Below, in pieces: positions 1 through 7,712 of a stretch of 21,904 nucleotides of DNA (position 1 is the stretch's first letter; every line of letters starts with the position of its first letter). The notes below the pieces were generated by a model, which saw only the letters and a program-made list of their open reading frames with translations, had not been told where the DNA came from and ran no database searches. Source of the DNA: an uncultured Oscillospiraceae bacterium. GTDB taxonomy: Bacteria; Bacillota; Clostridia; Oscillospirales; Oscillospiraceae. Location: positions 1-21,904 of the forward strand of contig CAKTPR010000031.1 in NCBI GenBank assembly GCA_934591725.1, in the 5' to 3' direction. Made by a program: the position numbers and the translations under genes.

Positions 1-263
1 AGAATCGGGACAGAGCATTCATGCAGCTGGCGCGCCGCGCTGAGTATCGTCCCGTCGCCGCCTACAACAACGATAAGCGAGCAGCCCGCGGCGACGTCTG
101 TCAGCTTCTTGGTCGTTATCCCCGCCGGGATAACGCTTTCTGACACATCGTCGAATACCGGGCATATGCAGCATTCATAGCCATGCTGCGTGAGAAGCTC
201 CTCAGCTTTGAGACTGAGTCTGCATCCGGTGTCGCGAAATGGATTCGGACAAATTGCGATCAT
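1..263 (-). CDS. nadK: NAD kinase, N-terminal part (cut by window edge)
   Basis: The visible 87 codons give the N-terminal part of an ATP/polyphosphate-dependent NAD kinase, which phosphorylates NAD to NADP in the cytosol. The diagnostic motif GGDGTIL is at about residues 70-76, preceded by a hydrophobic strand (SLIVVV), as in this family. The start is the ATG at 263. It lies about 6 bases after an AAGGTG ribosome binding site and 13 bases after the tlyA stop, so it is the next gene of the same operon. The other nearby ATG (268) runs straight into a stop. The C-terminal two thirds lie outside the window, so completeness cannot be judged. NAD kinase next to tlyA is a common Clostridia arrangement (established knowledge). 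Confidence 0.9.
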   Translation of the reverse strand, partial: MIAICPNPFRDTGCRLSLKAEELLTQHGYECCICPVFDDVSESVIPAGITTKKLTDVAAGCSLIVVVGGDGTILSAARQLHECSVPI

Positions 264-276
264 TGCATCACCTTAT

Positions 277-1071
277 TTACAGCGCCTCATGCGAGGCGGT
301 CACGACCGCTTCAACGTCGATCGGGACTGCTTCGCCGACGCGGTTTTTCATGTGGCAGATATATTCAATGTTCCCTTCGGGGCCTTTGATAGGGGAAAAG
401 TCCAGCCCCATCACAGTAAGGCCTATTTCCGGGGCAAAGTCAAGTATGCTGTGTATAACATGCTCATGAACGGCGCGGTCACGCACGACGCCCTTCTTTC
501 CGACCTCTTCCCTTCCGGCCTCAAACTGCGGCTTTATGAGACATATCAGGTCGGCGTCGGGCTTGAGTAGCGCTTTGACTGCCGGGAGCACGAGCTTGAT
601 TGATATGAACGAAACGTCCATAACGGCCAGATCCATAAACTCCGGGATCTGTTCGCTTGTCACATAGCGGAGATTCGTCCTCTCAAGGTTTATTACTCTT
701 TCATCGTTGCGCAGCTTCCACGCGAGCTGACCGTAGCCGACGTCGACCGCGTATACCTTGGCCGCGCCGTGCTGAAGCAGCACATCCGTGAAGCCGCCGG
801 TCGATGCGCCGCAGTCGATGCAGACCTCTCCGGAAGGATCGACCGGGAATACCTTCAGCGCCTTGTCAAGCTTGAAGCCGCCACGGCTCACGAACGGCAG
901 CGCGTCACCGTGTACTTCTATCTTAGCGTCGGCCGCCACCGGCATACCGGGCTTATCCGCCCGCTGGCCGTTGACGAAGACAAGTCCGCTCATGACTGTG
1001 GTCTTCGCGCGCTCCCGGCTGTCCGTAAAGCCGAGTTCATATACGAGCTGATCCAGACGTACCTTTTTCAT
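277..1071 (-). CDS. tlyA: TlyA-family rRNA (2'-O-ribose) methyltransferase
   Basis: A 264-residue protein with an N-terminal S4 RNA-binding domain (about residues 1-60, beginning MKKVRLDQLVYELG) and an FtsJ/RrmJ-like SAM methyltransferase domain. The SAM-binding motif is DCGASTGGFTD. The K-D-K-E catalytic tetrad can be followed in RGGFKLDKAL, AVMDVSF, CLIKPQFE and GPEGNIEY. TlyA proteins methylate ribose 2'-OH groups in rRNA; some members are called hemolysins, largely for historical reasons. I chose the ATG at 1071 because it overlaps the dxs stop as ATGA and follows a GGAGCG site. The frame extends 8 codons upstream into dxs, which I consider untranslated. The operon position between dxs and nadK matches yqxC of Bacillus. 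Which rRNA position is modified cannot be read from sequence. Confidence 0.92.
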   Translation of the reverse strand: MKKVRLDQLVYELGFTDSRERAKTTVMSGLVFVNGQRADKPGMPVAADAKIEVHGDALPFVSRGGFKLDKALKVFPVDPSGEVCIDCGASTGGFTDVLLQHGAAKVYAVDVGYGQLAWKLRNDERVINLERTNLRYVTSEQIPEFMDLAVMDVSFISIKLVLPAVKALLKPDADLICLIKPQFEAGREEVGKKGVVRDRAVHEHVIHSILDFAPEIGLTVMGLDFSPIKGPEGNIEYICHMKNRVGEAVPIDVEAVVTASHEAL

Positions 1072-2921
1072 ACACGCTCCGTATCTGTCCTGCACATTTC
1101 ACAGCCTGCCGCCGCGATCGCCGCAGCATCGATGCCGGTTTCATGGCGAAGCTCGTCGACCGTGCCGTGCCTTACTATACCGCTGCCGAGGTTCAGAAGC
1201 TCCGCGGCCTTCAACTCGACACCGGCGACGGATATAGCCGCCAGCAAGGCAGAGCCTACACAGCCCACGCGGCATACCTCCTCTGGTACAAGCAGCCGCC
1301 CCGTTTTGCGCACGGAGCCGATGCACTGCTCAAAGCTGTTTGGTGCGATCATGCCGAGCTTTATTATCTCTGCCGAAATGCCCCGGCTCTGAAGCTCATC
1401 CGCAGCATTGAGCACCTCGTTTATCATCGTGCCATAACAGACGATCGTCACATCAGTGCCCTCACGGATCACGTTTTCCGCCTGCATGAGGGAGTCTGTA
1501 TAGCGCCCCTCGCCGCCGCGCGGATAGCGCACCGCCGCGGGGCCTGTCACCTCATGTATCGCGTAGCCGAGCATGTCGTGCAGTTCCTGAAAGCTTGCCG
1601 GGCAAAGTATCGTCATTCCAGGCACAGCGGAAAGATAGCACACGTCAAACACGCCCTGATGCGTTTCGCCGTCGTTGCCGACAAGACCCGCGCGGTCAAC
1701 GCAGAACACCGTGTGCAGTCCGAGCAGCGACACATCATGGATGAGCATATCAAAGCCCCTTTGCAGGAAGCTTGAATAAACGGCAAATACTGGGACAAGC
1801 CCCTGCTTTGCCATGCCCGCTGCCATAGTCACGCCGTGCCCTTCGGCAATGCCGACGTCAAAAAAGCGCTCCGGGAACTTTGAGGCAAAGCACTCGGTGC
1901 CCGTGCCTCCCGCCATTGCCGCGGTTATCGCGACGATGCGCGGGTCGTTCTCCGCGTACTGGCAGAGATACTCTCCGGCTTTATCGGAAAAGCTCACAGC
2001 GGTGGGAGAAAGCTCGCCTGTCTCCGGATCGAAGCGGCCTATCCCGTGATACTTGTCCGGGTGGCTCTCCGCGTATGCACAGCCCTTTCCCTTCTTGGTC
2101 AGGACGTGCAGCACCACGGTCTTTCTGACGTCTCTTGCCAGACGTATCGCCGTCTCAAGCTTATCGAGGTCATGTCCGTCCACCGGGCCGAGATAGTAAA
2201 GCCCCATCTCGCTGAACACATTTCCGGGCAGGAGCCGGGATTTCAGCCATTCCTTGATATTGTGAAAAGCTTTGTATAGTCCGGGGATGTTTTCCGATAA
2301 CCCTTTCAGCCACTGCTTGAAGCTTATGTAGGCGGGCTTTATGCGCATATTCTGAAGCATCTGCGCCATGCCGCCGACATTTTCGCTTATCGACATATTG
2401 TTGTCGTTCAGGATTATCACCATGGGCTCACCGCTTGCCGCGGCGTCCGCAAGTCCCTCGTGCGACAGGCCGCCGGTAAGCGCGCCGTCTCCGATGACGG
2501 AGACAATGTCATAATCCCCGCCGGTGAGCGTCCTTGCCCTTGCCATACCGAGTGCGACGGAAACGGAGTTTGATGCGTGTCCTGCAATAAATGCGTCGTC
2601 GTCGCTCTCCGAAGGCTTCGGGAAGCCCGACAGTCCGCCGTACTGCCGCAGAGTATCAAACCGATCCCTGCGCCCGGTAATGATCTTGTGCGTGTAGCTT
2701 TGATGGCCTACGTCAAAAACGAGCCTGTCCTTTTCCGTGTCGTATACTCTATGGATCGCGACAGTCAGCTCTACCGTACCGAGGTTCGGCGAGAGATGAC
2801 CGCCGGTCTTTGCGATATTCTCTATTTCAAATTTTCTCAGTTCATCGCACAGCTGCGGAAGCTGCTCTTTGTCAAGCTTCTTTATATCTGCGGATGAATT
2901 TATGTTTTCCAAAATACTCAA
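1068..2921 (-). CDS. dxs: 1-deoxy-D-xylulose-5-phosphate synthase
   Basis: A 617-residue thiamine-diphosphate enzyme, normal length for Dxs. It condenses pyruvate with glyceraldehyde 3-phosphate to give DXP, the first step of the MEP isoprenoid pathway. The ThDP-binding motif spans GDG (144-146) to NDN (172-174). The transketolase-like Pyr domain carries IAEGH, holding the conserved catalytic Glu and a His. The N-terminus SILENINSSADIKKL aligns with the usual Dxs start. The start codon is TTG at 2921, preceded by AGGGGT at a suitable distance; no early ATG exists. It follows ispA after 36 bases and overlaps tlyA by 4 bases (ATGA). The order ispA-dxs-tlyA supports the identification and places two isoprenoid steps in one transcript. 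Confidence 0.97.
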   Translation of the reverse strand: MSILENINSSADIKKLDKEQLPQLCDELRKFEIENIAKTGGHLSPNLGTVELTVAIHRVYDTEKDRLVFDVGHQSYTHKIITGRRDRFDTLRQYGGLSGFPKPSESDDDAFIAGHASNSVSVALGMARARTLTGGDYDIVSVIGDGALTGGLSHEGLADAAASGEPMVIILNDNNMSISENVGGMAQMLQNMRIKPAYISFKQWLKGLSENIPGLYKAFHNIKEWLKSRLLPGNVFSEMGLYYLGPVDGHDLDKLETAIRLARDVRKTVVLHVLTKKGKGCAYAESHPDKYHGIGRFDPETGELSPTAVSFSDKAGEYLCQYAENDPRIVAITAAMAGGTGTECFASKFPERFFDVGIAEGHGVTMAAGMAKQGLVPVFAVYSSFLQRGFDMLIHDVSLLGLHTVFCVDRAGLVGNDGETHQGVFDVCYLSAVPGMTILCPASFQELHDMLGYAIHEVTGPAAVRYPRGGEGRYTDSLMQAENVIREGTDVTIVCYGTMINEVLNAADELQSRGISAEIIKLGMIAPNSFEQCIGSVRKTGRLLVPEEVCRVGCVGSALLAAISVAGVELKAAELLNLGSGIVRHGTVDELRHETGIDAAAIAAAGCEMCRTDTERV

Positions 2922-2957
2922 GCTTTACCCCTGAATAATTGCGCACGGCTGTGCGTT

Positions 2958-3824
2958 TTATTTCTCTCTTATGGAAAGCGCGTCGGCAAGCTCCTTCAGG
3001 AAAGCCGTGTCTTCAAAGGCTTCATCAAGCACGTTCTTTGCAAAATCCGTCAGCTTCGCGATGGTTTTCTCGCAGCCTTCCCTGCCCATGAGAACCATGT
3101 ATGTGTTCTTGTTCTCCTCAAGATCGGAGCCGATAGGCTTGCCAAGCTCCTCAGCTGTACTGAGCACATCGAGCATATCGTCCCTTATCTGGAAAGCCAT
3201 ACCGATGGCCGAGCCGTAGTGACCCGCGGCGGCAAGCATAAGCTCGCTCCCGCCGGCGGCGGCAACGCCCATCTGGCAGGCGGCGACGAGCAGCGCACCC
3301 GTCTTGCGGCTGTTTATCTCGCTGAGCTCCTGCTCCGTAAGCGCTCTGCCTTCCCAGCTCATGTCGAGGAACTGTCCTCCGCACATGCCGTCGAGCCCGA
3401 CAGCACCGGCAAGTATCTCCGCGCAGCTGGCCTTTACAGCCGGCGGCAGGTCGCAGCGCAGTATCGTGCCGAAGGCTTCGGCCTGAAGTGCGTCGCCAGC
3501 AAGCGTCGCCGTGCATTCGCCGTAAACCATGTGGTTCGTGGGCTTGCCGCGGCGCAGCTCGTCATTGTCCATGCACGGCAGATCGTCATGGATAAGGCTG
3601 TAGGTGTGCAGCATCTCGACCGCGCACGCGACCGGAAGCGCCTTTTCGACGTCCCCTCCGGCAATGCGGCAGAACTCCAGCACGAGCAGCGGGCGTATGC
3701 GCTTGCCGCCTGCAAGGAGACTGTAACGCATGGCTTCCGCAAGCCCCGCGAGCGCACCCTCGCGCACATTAAAATATCCCGCAAGGGCATCATCGATCTT
3801 AATTCTGTATTCTTCGGCTGTCAT
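2958..3824 (-). CDS. ispA: Farnesyl diphosphate synthase (polyprenyl synthetase family)
   Basis: A 288-residue trans-isoprenyl diphosphate synthase. The first Asp-rich motif is DDLPCMD at 80-86, and the second is DDMLD at 215-219. KRIRPLL (41-47) supplies the usual diphosphate-binding Arg/Lys residues. A DDxxxxD first motif preceded by Tyr (75) is typical of bacterial C15 synthases, so FPP is the probable product; geranylgeranyl diphosphate cannot be excluded. I chose the ATG at 3824, which begins one base after the xseB stop with GAGGA about 11 bases upstream. An in-frame TTG at 3842 would overlap xseB by 17 bases and is less likely. FPP feeds undecaprenyl phosphate and quinone synthesis. 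The gene lies between xseB and dxs, as in Bacillus yqiD. Confidence 0.94.
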   Translation of the reverse strand: MTAEEYRIKIDDALAGYFNVREGALAGLAEAMRYSLLAGGKRIRPLLVLEFCRIAGGDVEKALPVACAVEMLHTYSLIHDDLPCMDNDELRRGKPTNHMVYGECTATLAGDALQAEAFGTILRCDLPPAVKASCAEILAGAVGLDGMCGGQFLDMSWEGRALTEQELSEINSRKTGALLVAACQMGVAAAGGSELMLAAAGHYGSAIGMAFQIRDDMLDVLSTAEELGKPIGSDLEENKNTYMVLMGREGCEKTIAKLTDFAKNVLDEAFEDTAFLKELADALSIREK

Positions 3825-3825
3825 A

Positions 3826-4065
3826 TCACTGTTCGTCCTCAAAGTCCAATTCTATCGGGGCTCTGTCCGGCCCCTTCTTGAGCTTGACGACCTTCTGCTC
3901 GGCCTCGTCAAGCATTTTGCTGCACGCGTTTATGAGGGCTGTGCCCTCTTCGTATAGATTCAGCGACTCGCTCAGCGGCATATCGCCCTTCTCAAGGTGC
4001 TTTACTATTTCGTCAAGTCTGGCAAGAGACTCCTCAAAGCTCGCGCTCTGCTTTTTTGCTGCCAT
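3826..4065 (-). CDS. xseB: Exodeoxyribonuclease VII small subunit
   Basis: A 79-residue protein with the XseB signature FEESLARLDEIVKHLEKGDM followed by PLSESLNLYEEGTAL, two helices of a helical hairpin. The small subunit binds XseA to form exonuclease VII, which degrades single-stranded DNA to oligonucleotides. The start is the ATG at 4065, 8 bases after a strong AAAGGAG site. A longer in-frame version starting at 4116 would add 17 basic residues and overlap xseA much further. The selected start still overlaps the end of xseA by 32 bases, implying coupled translation and balanced subunit synthesis. The acidic tail (ELDFEDEQ) is unremarkable. Confidence 0.95.
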   Translation of the reverse strand: MAAKKQSASFEESLARLDEIVKHLEKGDMPLSESLNLYEEGTALINACSKMLDEAEQKVVKLKKGPDRAPIELDFEDEQ

Positions 4066-5296
4066 CTGCACCGCTCCTTTTACCTGTTTTCTTTGCCTTT
4101 TCCGTTTTCTCAACAAGGCACCCCGCCCTGCCGTCAGAAAGAGAAAGGCTTATCCTGTCACCGACGGAAATGTCGTTTACACTCTTAACGCAACCGCCGC
4201 CCTCGGTGCTTGCGATAGCGTACCCGCGTGTCAGCACGCGCAGCGGACTCATCGCGTCAAGCGAGGCCGCAAGGCTTATAAAGCTCTGCCTGCATCCGTG
4301 CAGCTTACGTTCCTCGGCGGATATCATGCGCTCCCTTACCCGGTCAAGCTCAAGACGCCTGTTATCAAACTGCGCCGTGGGGTTTACGATGACCTGCCTT
4401 GTCCGGAAGCTCTCAAGCCTGTCGGCGAGCTGGGCAAGCTTTTTGCGCATTGCCTGATCCTCACGGATGCTGTATCCGGAGATAAGCTCCGATATCTCAC
4501 GCTGATCAGGCACTGCGATCTCCGCTGCGTTTGACGGAGTCGACGCGCGCCTGTCCGCAACATAGTCGGATATCGTGACATCCGGTTCATGCCCGACCGC
4601 GGATATCACCGGTATGCGCGATTCGTATATCGCGCGCGCGACGCGCTCGTCATTGAACGCCCAGAGATCCTCGATAGACCCGCCGCCGCGCCCTGTGATT
4701 ATCAGGTCGGCGACGTCAAACTCGTTTGCGTACCGTATCGCGCCGACGATCTCAGGCGGCGCCTCCACTCCCTGCACACGCACCGGCAGCAGCAGCACCT
4801 TCGTCATCGGCCAGCGGCGGCCAAGAATGCGGATCATGTCGTGCACCGCCGCGCCCGCGGAGGATGTTATGATCGCTATGCGCTCCGGAAACTCCGGCAG
4901 CGGCTTTTTATGCGCGCGGTCAAACAGCCCTTCTTCCGATAGCTTTGCCTTGAGCTGCTCGAAAGCTACCTGCAAGTCGCCAGTGCCTTCGGGCATGAGT
5001 GCCGTGCAGTACAGCTGATACGCGCCGTCTCTCGGATAAACAGCGACACGCCCCCAGGCAGTGACGCCCATTCCGCTCTCCGGGCGAAAGCGAAGCTTTG
5101 AAGCGCTGCTTTTGAACATGACGCAGCGCAGACTGCTTTCGCTGTCCTTCAGTGTGAAATAGTGGTGACCTGAGGGGTATATCTTATAATTTGAAAGCTC
5201 ACCGCGGACGCATACATTTGCCAGCATTGCGTCCTGCTCGACCAAACCCTTTATGTAGTTGTTGAGCTCGGTTACGCTTATTGCCTGTCCGCTCAT
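4034..5296 (-). CDS. xseA: Exodeoxyribonuclease VII large subunit
   Basis: A 420-residue catalytic subunit of exonuclease VII. The N-terminal OB-fold (about residues 5-100) begins ISVTELNNYIKGLVEQD and contains GELSNYKIYPSGHHYFTLKD. The central nuclease domain contains the conserved ITSSAGAAVHD, GRGGGSIEDLWAFNDE and SAVGHEPDVTISDYVADRRA blocks. A long helical region follows, then a C-terminal RGYAIAS segment and a basic tail. The length is close to the family norm. The ATG at 5296 overlaps the nusB stop in an ATGA arrangement, and the 3' end overlaps xseB, so the nusB-xseA-xseB transcript is tightly coupled. The enzyme acts on single-stranded DNA in repair and recombination (established knowledge). 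Confidence 0.97.
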   Translation of the reverse strand: MSGQAISVTELNNYIKGLVEQDAMLANVCVRGELSNYKIYPSGHHYFTLKDSESSLRCVMFKSSASKLRFRPESGMGVTAWGRVAVYPRDGAYQLYCTALMPEGTGDLQVAFEQLKAKLSEEGLFDRAHKKPLPEFPERIAIITSSAGAAVHDMIRILGRRWPMTKVLLLPVRVQGVEAPPEIVGAIRYANEFDVADLIITGRGGGSIEDLWAFNDERVARAIYESRIPVISAVGHEPDVTISDYVADRRASTPSNAAEIAVPDQREISELISGYSIREDQAMRKKLAQLADRLESFRTRQVIVNPTAQFDNRRLELDRVRERMISAEERKLHGCRQSFISLAASLDAMSPLRVLTRGYAIASTEGGGCVKSVNDISVGDRISLSLSDGRAGCLVEKTEKAKKTGKRSGADGSKKAEREL

Positions 5297-5808
5297 TGCT
5301 CTGCCGTGACATCGGAAGCCTCGGCCTCCGCCGCACCTACATCAGCAGCGTCGTCTATCGCTGCGCCGAACTCGCCGCGCATGAAGCCGCCAAGAACACC
5401 GTTCACGAATGAAACGATGTCCGGCTCGTCATAGCCCTTGTCGAGCTCGACCGCCTCGTTTATCGCCGCGGCGTTCGGGATATCTTCCATATACAGTATC
5501 TCGCAGATAGCGCAGCGCAGCACCGCAAGTGCCGTGCGGGAGATGCGCTCCAGCTTCCAGCCCTTGGCATAGCGCGTTATATGCGCGTCGATCTCGTCCC
5601 TGTGCTCATCGGTCAGCGCCGCGAGTGTGCGGATATACTCAAGCTGCTTTGCGTTCGGGTACTCACTGTACAGCTCGTCCTCCGCAGCAAGCGTGTCATA
5701 ATGTCCGCGCTCGAAGAAGCTTTCAAACAGCTCCTGCGGCGCTTCCCCCGAAGCGGCCGCCGCAAAGCCGAGCTGTATCGCGATCTCGCGGGCAGTTGAT
5801 CTGGTCAT
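5293..5808 (-). CDS. nusB: Transcription antitermination factor NusB
   Basis: A 171-residue NusB protein. NusB binds boxA RNA together with S10 (NusE) and supports antitermination of rRNA operons. The fold is visible from RSTAREIAIQLGFAAAAS through WKLERISRTALAVLRCAICEI and IPNAAAINEAVELDKGY to FVNGVLGG, the usual NusB C-terminal motif. The ATG at 5808 follows a perfect GGAGG by 7 bases; an upstream extension to 5841 would overlap the preceding gene. Two things are longer than in standard NusB (about 130-140 residues): an acidic insert around residues 30-60, and an Ala/Asp/Glu-rich tail of about 25 residues after the canonical end. The tail looks disordered. Position between asp23 and xseA is the conserved Firmicute order. 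Confidence 0.93.
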   Translation of the reverse strand: MTRSTAREIAIQLGFAAAASGEAPQELFESFFERGHYDTLAAEDELYSEYPNAKQLEYIRTLAALTDEHRDEIDAHITRYAKGWKLERISRTALAVLRCAICEILYMEDIPNAAAINEAVELDKGYDEPDIVSFVNGVLGGFMRGEFGAAIDDAADVGAAEAEASDVTAEQ

Positions 5809-5824
5809 CGCCGTACCTCCGTTC

Positions 5825-6193
5825 TTACTTGTCCTTGTCAAAAGCTATGCCGGAAACGTGAACGTTCACCTCGGCGTTCTCAATGCCGGTCGTCGCCTGA
5901 ACTACGGAGAGTATCTTGTCCTGCACGGCCTTTGCCACGTTTACGATGTTGCAGCCGTATACGACCGTGATGATAATGTCGACAACGACGCGACCGTCCT
6001 CGAACTGCACCTTGACGCCCTTGGAAACGGACTTGAGCCCGATAAGCTCCGCAAGCTCAGCGCCCGCGGTGTTTGACAGGCCGGCCACGCCTTCGACCTC
6101 GCTCAGTACAGATCTGACCATGCTAATAATGACATCTTCGGAAATATTGATGCTGCCCTTTTCTTCGCGGCAGGTAATATAATTCTCGCCCAT
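5825..6193 (-). CDS. Asp23/Gls24 family protein (YqhY-like)
   Basis: A 122-residue Asp23/Gls24 family protein. It contains the family pattern GSINISEDVIISMVRSVLSE, then VEGVAGL, VQFEDGRVVVDIIITVVYG and the C-terminal EVNVHVSGIAF. Members are small, soluble or membrane-associated proteins; the Bacillus orthologue YqhY sits in the same place beside nusB and has been linked to control of lipid (acetyl-CoA carboxylase) metabolism. That role is established for Bacillus only and is not shown here. The ATG at 6193 follows AGGAGG by 7 bases; the frame continues 8 codons upstream without a better site. It is the first gene of the housekeeping operon, 31 bases upstream of the preferred nusB start. Confidence 0.9.
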   Translation of the reverse strand: MGENYITCREEKGSINISEDVIISMVRSVLSEVEGVAGLSNTAGAELAELIGLKSVSKGVKVQFEDGRVVVDIIITVVYGCNIVNVAKAVQDKILSVVQATTGIENAEVNVHVSGIAFDKDK

Positions 6194-6220
6194 GATGAAC
6201 CTCCTAAATGAAATCACAGT

Positions 6221-6249
6221 ATTCTACCACGGACAAAGCGAAAAATAAA
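6221..6249 (-). promoter_or_regulatory. Candidate vegetative promoter of the asp23-nusB operon
   Basis: On the minus strand a good -10 (TAGAAT, 6226-6221) is preceded after 17 bases by a weak -35 (TTTATT, 6249-6244). It lies between the spoIIIA terminator and asp23, where a new promoter is needed. A second TAGAAT farther upstream (near 6270) lacks a convincing -35. Confidence 0.4.
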
Positions 6250-6280
6250 GTACAATAATCGAAATTCTATCATAAAAATG

Positions 6281-6313
6281 AAAAAACATACAGGAGCGCC
6301 GCAAAAGCGCTCC
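6281..6313 (-). terminator. Intrinsic terminator of the spoIIIA operon
   Basis: A 7-bp GC-rich stem (GGAGCGC at 6313-6307 pairing with GCGCTCC at 6299-6293, 7-base loop) is followed on the minus strand by a T run (6286-6281). It lies about 35 bases beyond the spoIIIAH stop and separates the sporulation operon from the housekeeping operon. Confidence 0.8.
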
Positions 6314-6348
6314 CGCATCGTTTCCCCAAAGCTTTGAGTTTGCAGTGC

Positions 6349-6888
6349 TCAGGCCTTGACCTCTATTATATTCAGCTGGCTTGCGTCGTAGTCGGTAGAG
6401 GTGCATATCACATCCGTTATCCTCGCCACGGCCTCCTCGCTCAGTCCCTCCGCCGGAGCCGGGACTGCAACAGTGACGCAGTCGTTGCCTATGTATACGA
6501 CGCAGTCGGCAAAGTCCTTGGCGATCAGAAGATTTTCTATCTGCGATTCCTGCATCGAGCACGCCGCCATAGCGGATATGGCGTTCATCGCGCTGTCTAT
6601 CGTCTCCTGTGACGCCGCCTCCGAGGACGCCGCTGTCTGCAATAGCTCAAGTGCCTCATCTCTTGAGACCTGTCTCGTCAGCCTTGCTTCGGCAAAGTAT
6701 TCCGTACCGGAGACGAGCAGACTGTCTGCGAAATCCGTATCAGCCTCAAGCATGGCCTGATCCTCTGCATAAACCATCTCTGCGTCGGGCTTTCCCCATC
6801 TGTTGTTATAGGTCCAGTTGAGTACCACGGCGGCGCAAACAAACATCAGCACCGCCAGCATCGTGAGATTTCTTTTCCTGTTCTTCAT
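6349..6888 (-). CDS. spoIIIAH: Stage III sporulation protein AH
   Basis: A 179-residue mother-cell membrane protein that pairs with forespore SpoIIQ to form the intercellular channel of the engulfed forespore. One N-terminal membrane segment (about residues 9-24) is followed by a variable, acidic linker. A C-terminal ring-building domain related to secretion-ring (YscJ/FliF) modules covers about residues 100-179, with CVVYIGNDCVTVAVPA and the ending SQLNIIEVKA. It is somewhat shorter than the Bacillus protein (about 218 residues), mostly in the linker. Start ATG at 6888; an AAGGAGGA site lies about 12 bases upstream. It is the last gene of the operon, just before the terminator. Confidence 0.93.
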   Translation of the reverse strand: MKNRKRNLTMLAVLMFVCAAVVLNWTYNNRWGKPDAEMVYAEDQAMLEADTDFADSLLVSGTEYFAEARLTRQVSRDEALELLQTAASSEAASQETIDSAMNAISAMAACSMQESQIENLLIAKDFADCVVYIGNDCVTVAVPAPAEGLSEEAVARITDVICTSTDYDASQLNIIEVKA

Positions 6889-6906
6889 GACTGTCCGTTC
6901 TCCTCC

Positions 6907-7248
6907 TTATGCTTTGTCCGTCATTCTGAGAATTGTGATCTTATCCGAGCTGTAGCCAGTATATGATTCAACCGCGCGGATAATATCCAGTCTGACCTTC
7001 GGGTTCGCCGCGCCTTCACAGACGACGACCACGCCACTGTCCGAAATGAGCACGCGCGTATCGCCCACACCCTCGCTGCATGAGAGCACCTGCGCCAGAA
7101 GACCGCTGCTGTCGATCTCCGCGTTTTTCTGGGAGCTGCCGCTTGGGAGCAGCAGAAGCAGTACCCCGGCGATAAGGATCATGAACGGATAGCGAAACCG
7201 CCCCAGCAGCTCTGCCTTGCTTTTAAGCTTATCCGTCATCACATCCAC
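6907..7248 (-). CDS. spoIIIAG: Stage III sporulation protein AG, minimal form
   Basis: A 113-residue SpoIIIAG, identified by operon position and by the C-terminal GVVVVCEGAANPKVRLDIIR plus ITILRM, matching the ring-building fold of the family. There is one membrane segment (about residues 21-36). The Bacillus protein is about 229 residues and carries a large insertion between the first strand and the GVLVV strand. Here VGDTRVLISDSG runs directly into VVVVCEG, so that insertion is absent. I prefer the GTG at 7248, 5 bases after AAAGG; it overlaps the end of spoIIIAF by 10 bases. The alternative is the ATG at 7239, which shares its A with the spoIIIAF stop but is far from the ribosome binding site. 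SpoIIIAG forms a large ring in the mother-cell membrane in Bacillus. Confidence 0.9.
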   Translation of the reverse strand: MDVMTDKLKSKAELLGRFRYPFMILIAGVLLLLLPSGSSQKNAEIDSSGLLAQVLSCSEGVGDTRVLISDSGVVVVCEGAANPKVRLDIIRAVESYTGYSSDKITILRMTDKA

Positions 7249-7712
7249 ATCTGCCTTTCAGCCGGAATACCAAGCTCGTTCTCTATCACGCCCTCAAGCG
7301 CGGCCTTGGCGCTGCCGGTATCCGGCGCGTTTATCTCCGCAGAGTACGGCACCCATAATCCGTCAAGGTTCCACTGCGCCTGGACTTTCACTCCGGAAAC
7401 GTCCGCCCCAAGCTCTTTCGCTTTGTCCAATATATATTCCTCGCACTGCTCTTCTATGACTGCTCTGTTGAGCCTGTCATCTATTCTTTCCGCACTCTTG
7501 TTTATTGCCGCCTCCGCTTCGCGCAGCCGGGCTGTCTCAAGCGCGTAGATATCAAAGTCTATTTCCTTTATCGGGCTGAGTATCGCTATTGTCAGCGCAG
7601 CTGTACACAGCAGCTGCATGATGCGCCGCACGCCGCCCTCTGGGGTTATGTTTATCGCCGCGCCGCAGAATATGGACACTGCACAGAGCTGGCGTATGCT
7701 CTCCTGTATCAT
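7239..7712 (-). CDS. spoIIIAF: Stage III sporulation protein AF
   Basis: A 157-residue membrane protein. Two N-terminal hydrophobic segments lie at about residues 5-22 and 32-46, the second ending in the family-typical LSPIKEIDF. A helical region and a C-terminal ring-building-like domain follow (about residues 95-157, GVKVQAQWNLDGLWVPYSAE). It is part of the SpoIIIA-SpoIIQ complex. The ATG at 7712 overlaps the spoIIIAE stop by 4 bases (ATGA), and the end overlaps spoIIIAG, so translation is coupled on both sides. Length is a little below the Bacillus protein (206 residues). Function is assigned from family and synteny. Confidence 0.93.
   Translation of the reverse strand: MIQESIRQLCAVSIFCGAAINITPEGGVRRIMQLLCTAALTIAILSPIKEIDFDIYALETARLREAEAAINKSAERIDDRLNRAVIEEQCEEYILDKAKELGADVSGVKVQAQWNLDGLWVPYSAEINAPDTGSAKAALEGVIENELGIPAERQMWM

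Noticed and set aside
1143..1775. 210-codon plus-strand frame over dxs
   Set aside because: It is a shadow of the dxs coding sequence with no signal of its own.
3219..4534. Plus-strand open frames of about 220 codons over ispA, xseB and xseA
   Set aside because: They are antisense to well-identified genes, have no ribosome binding sites and no recognisable domains.
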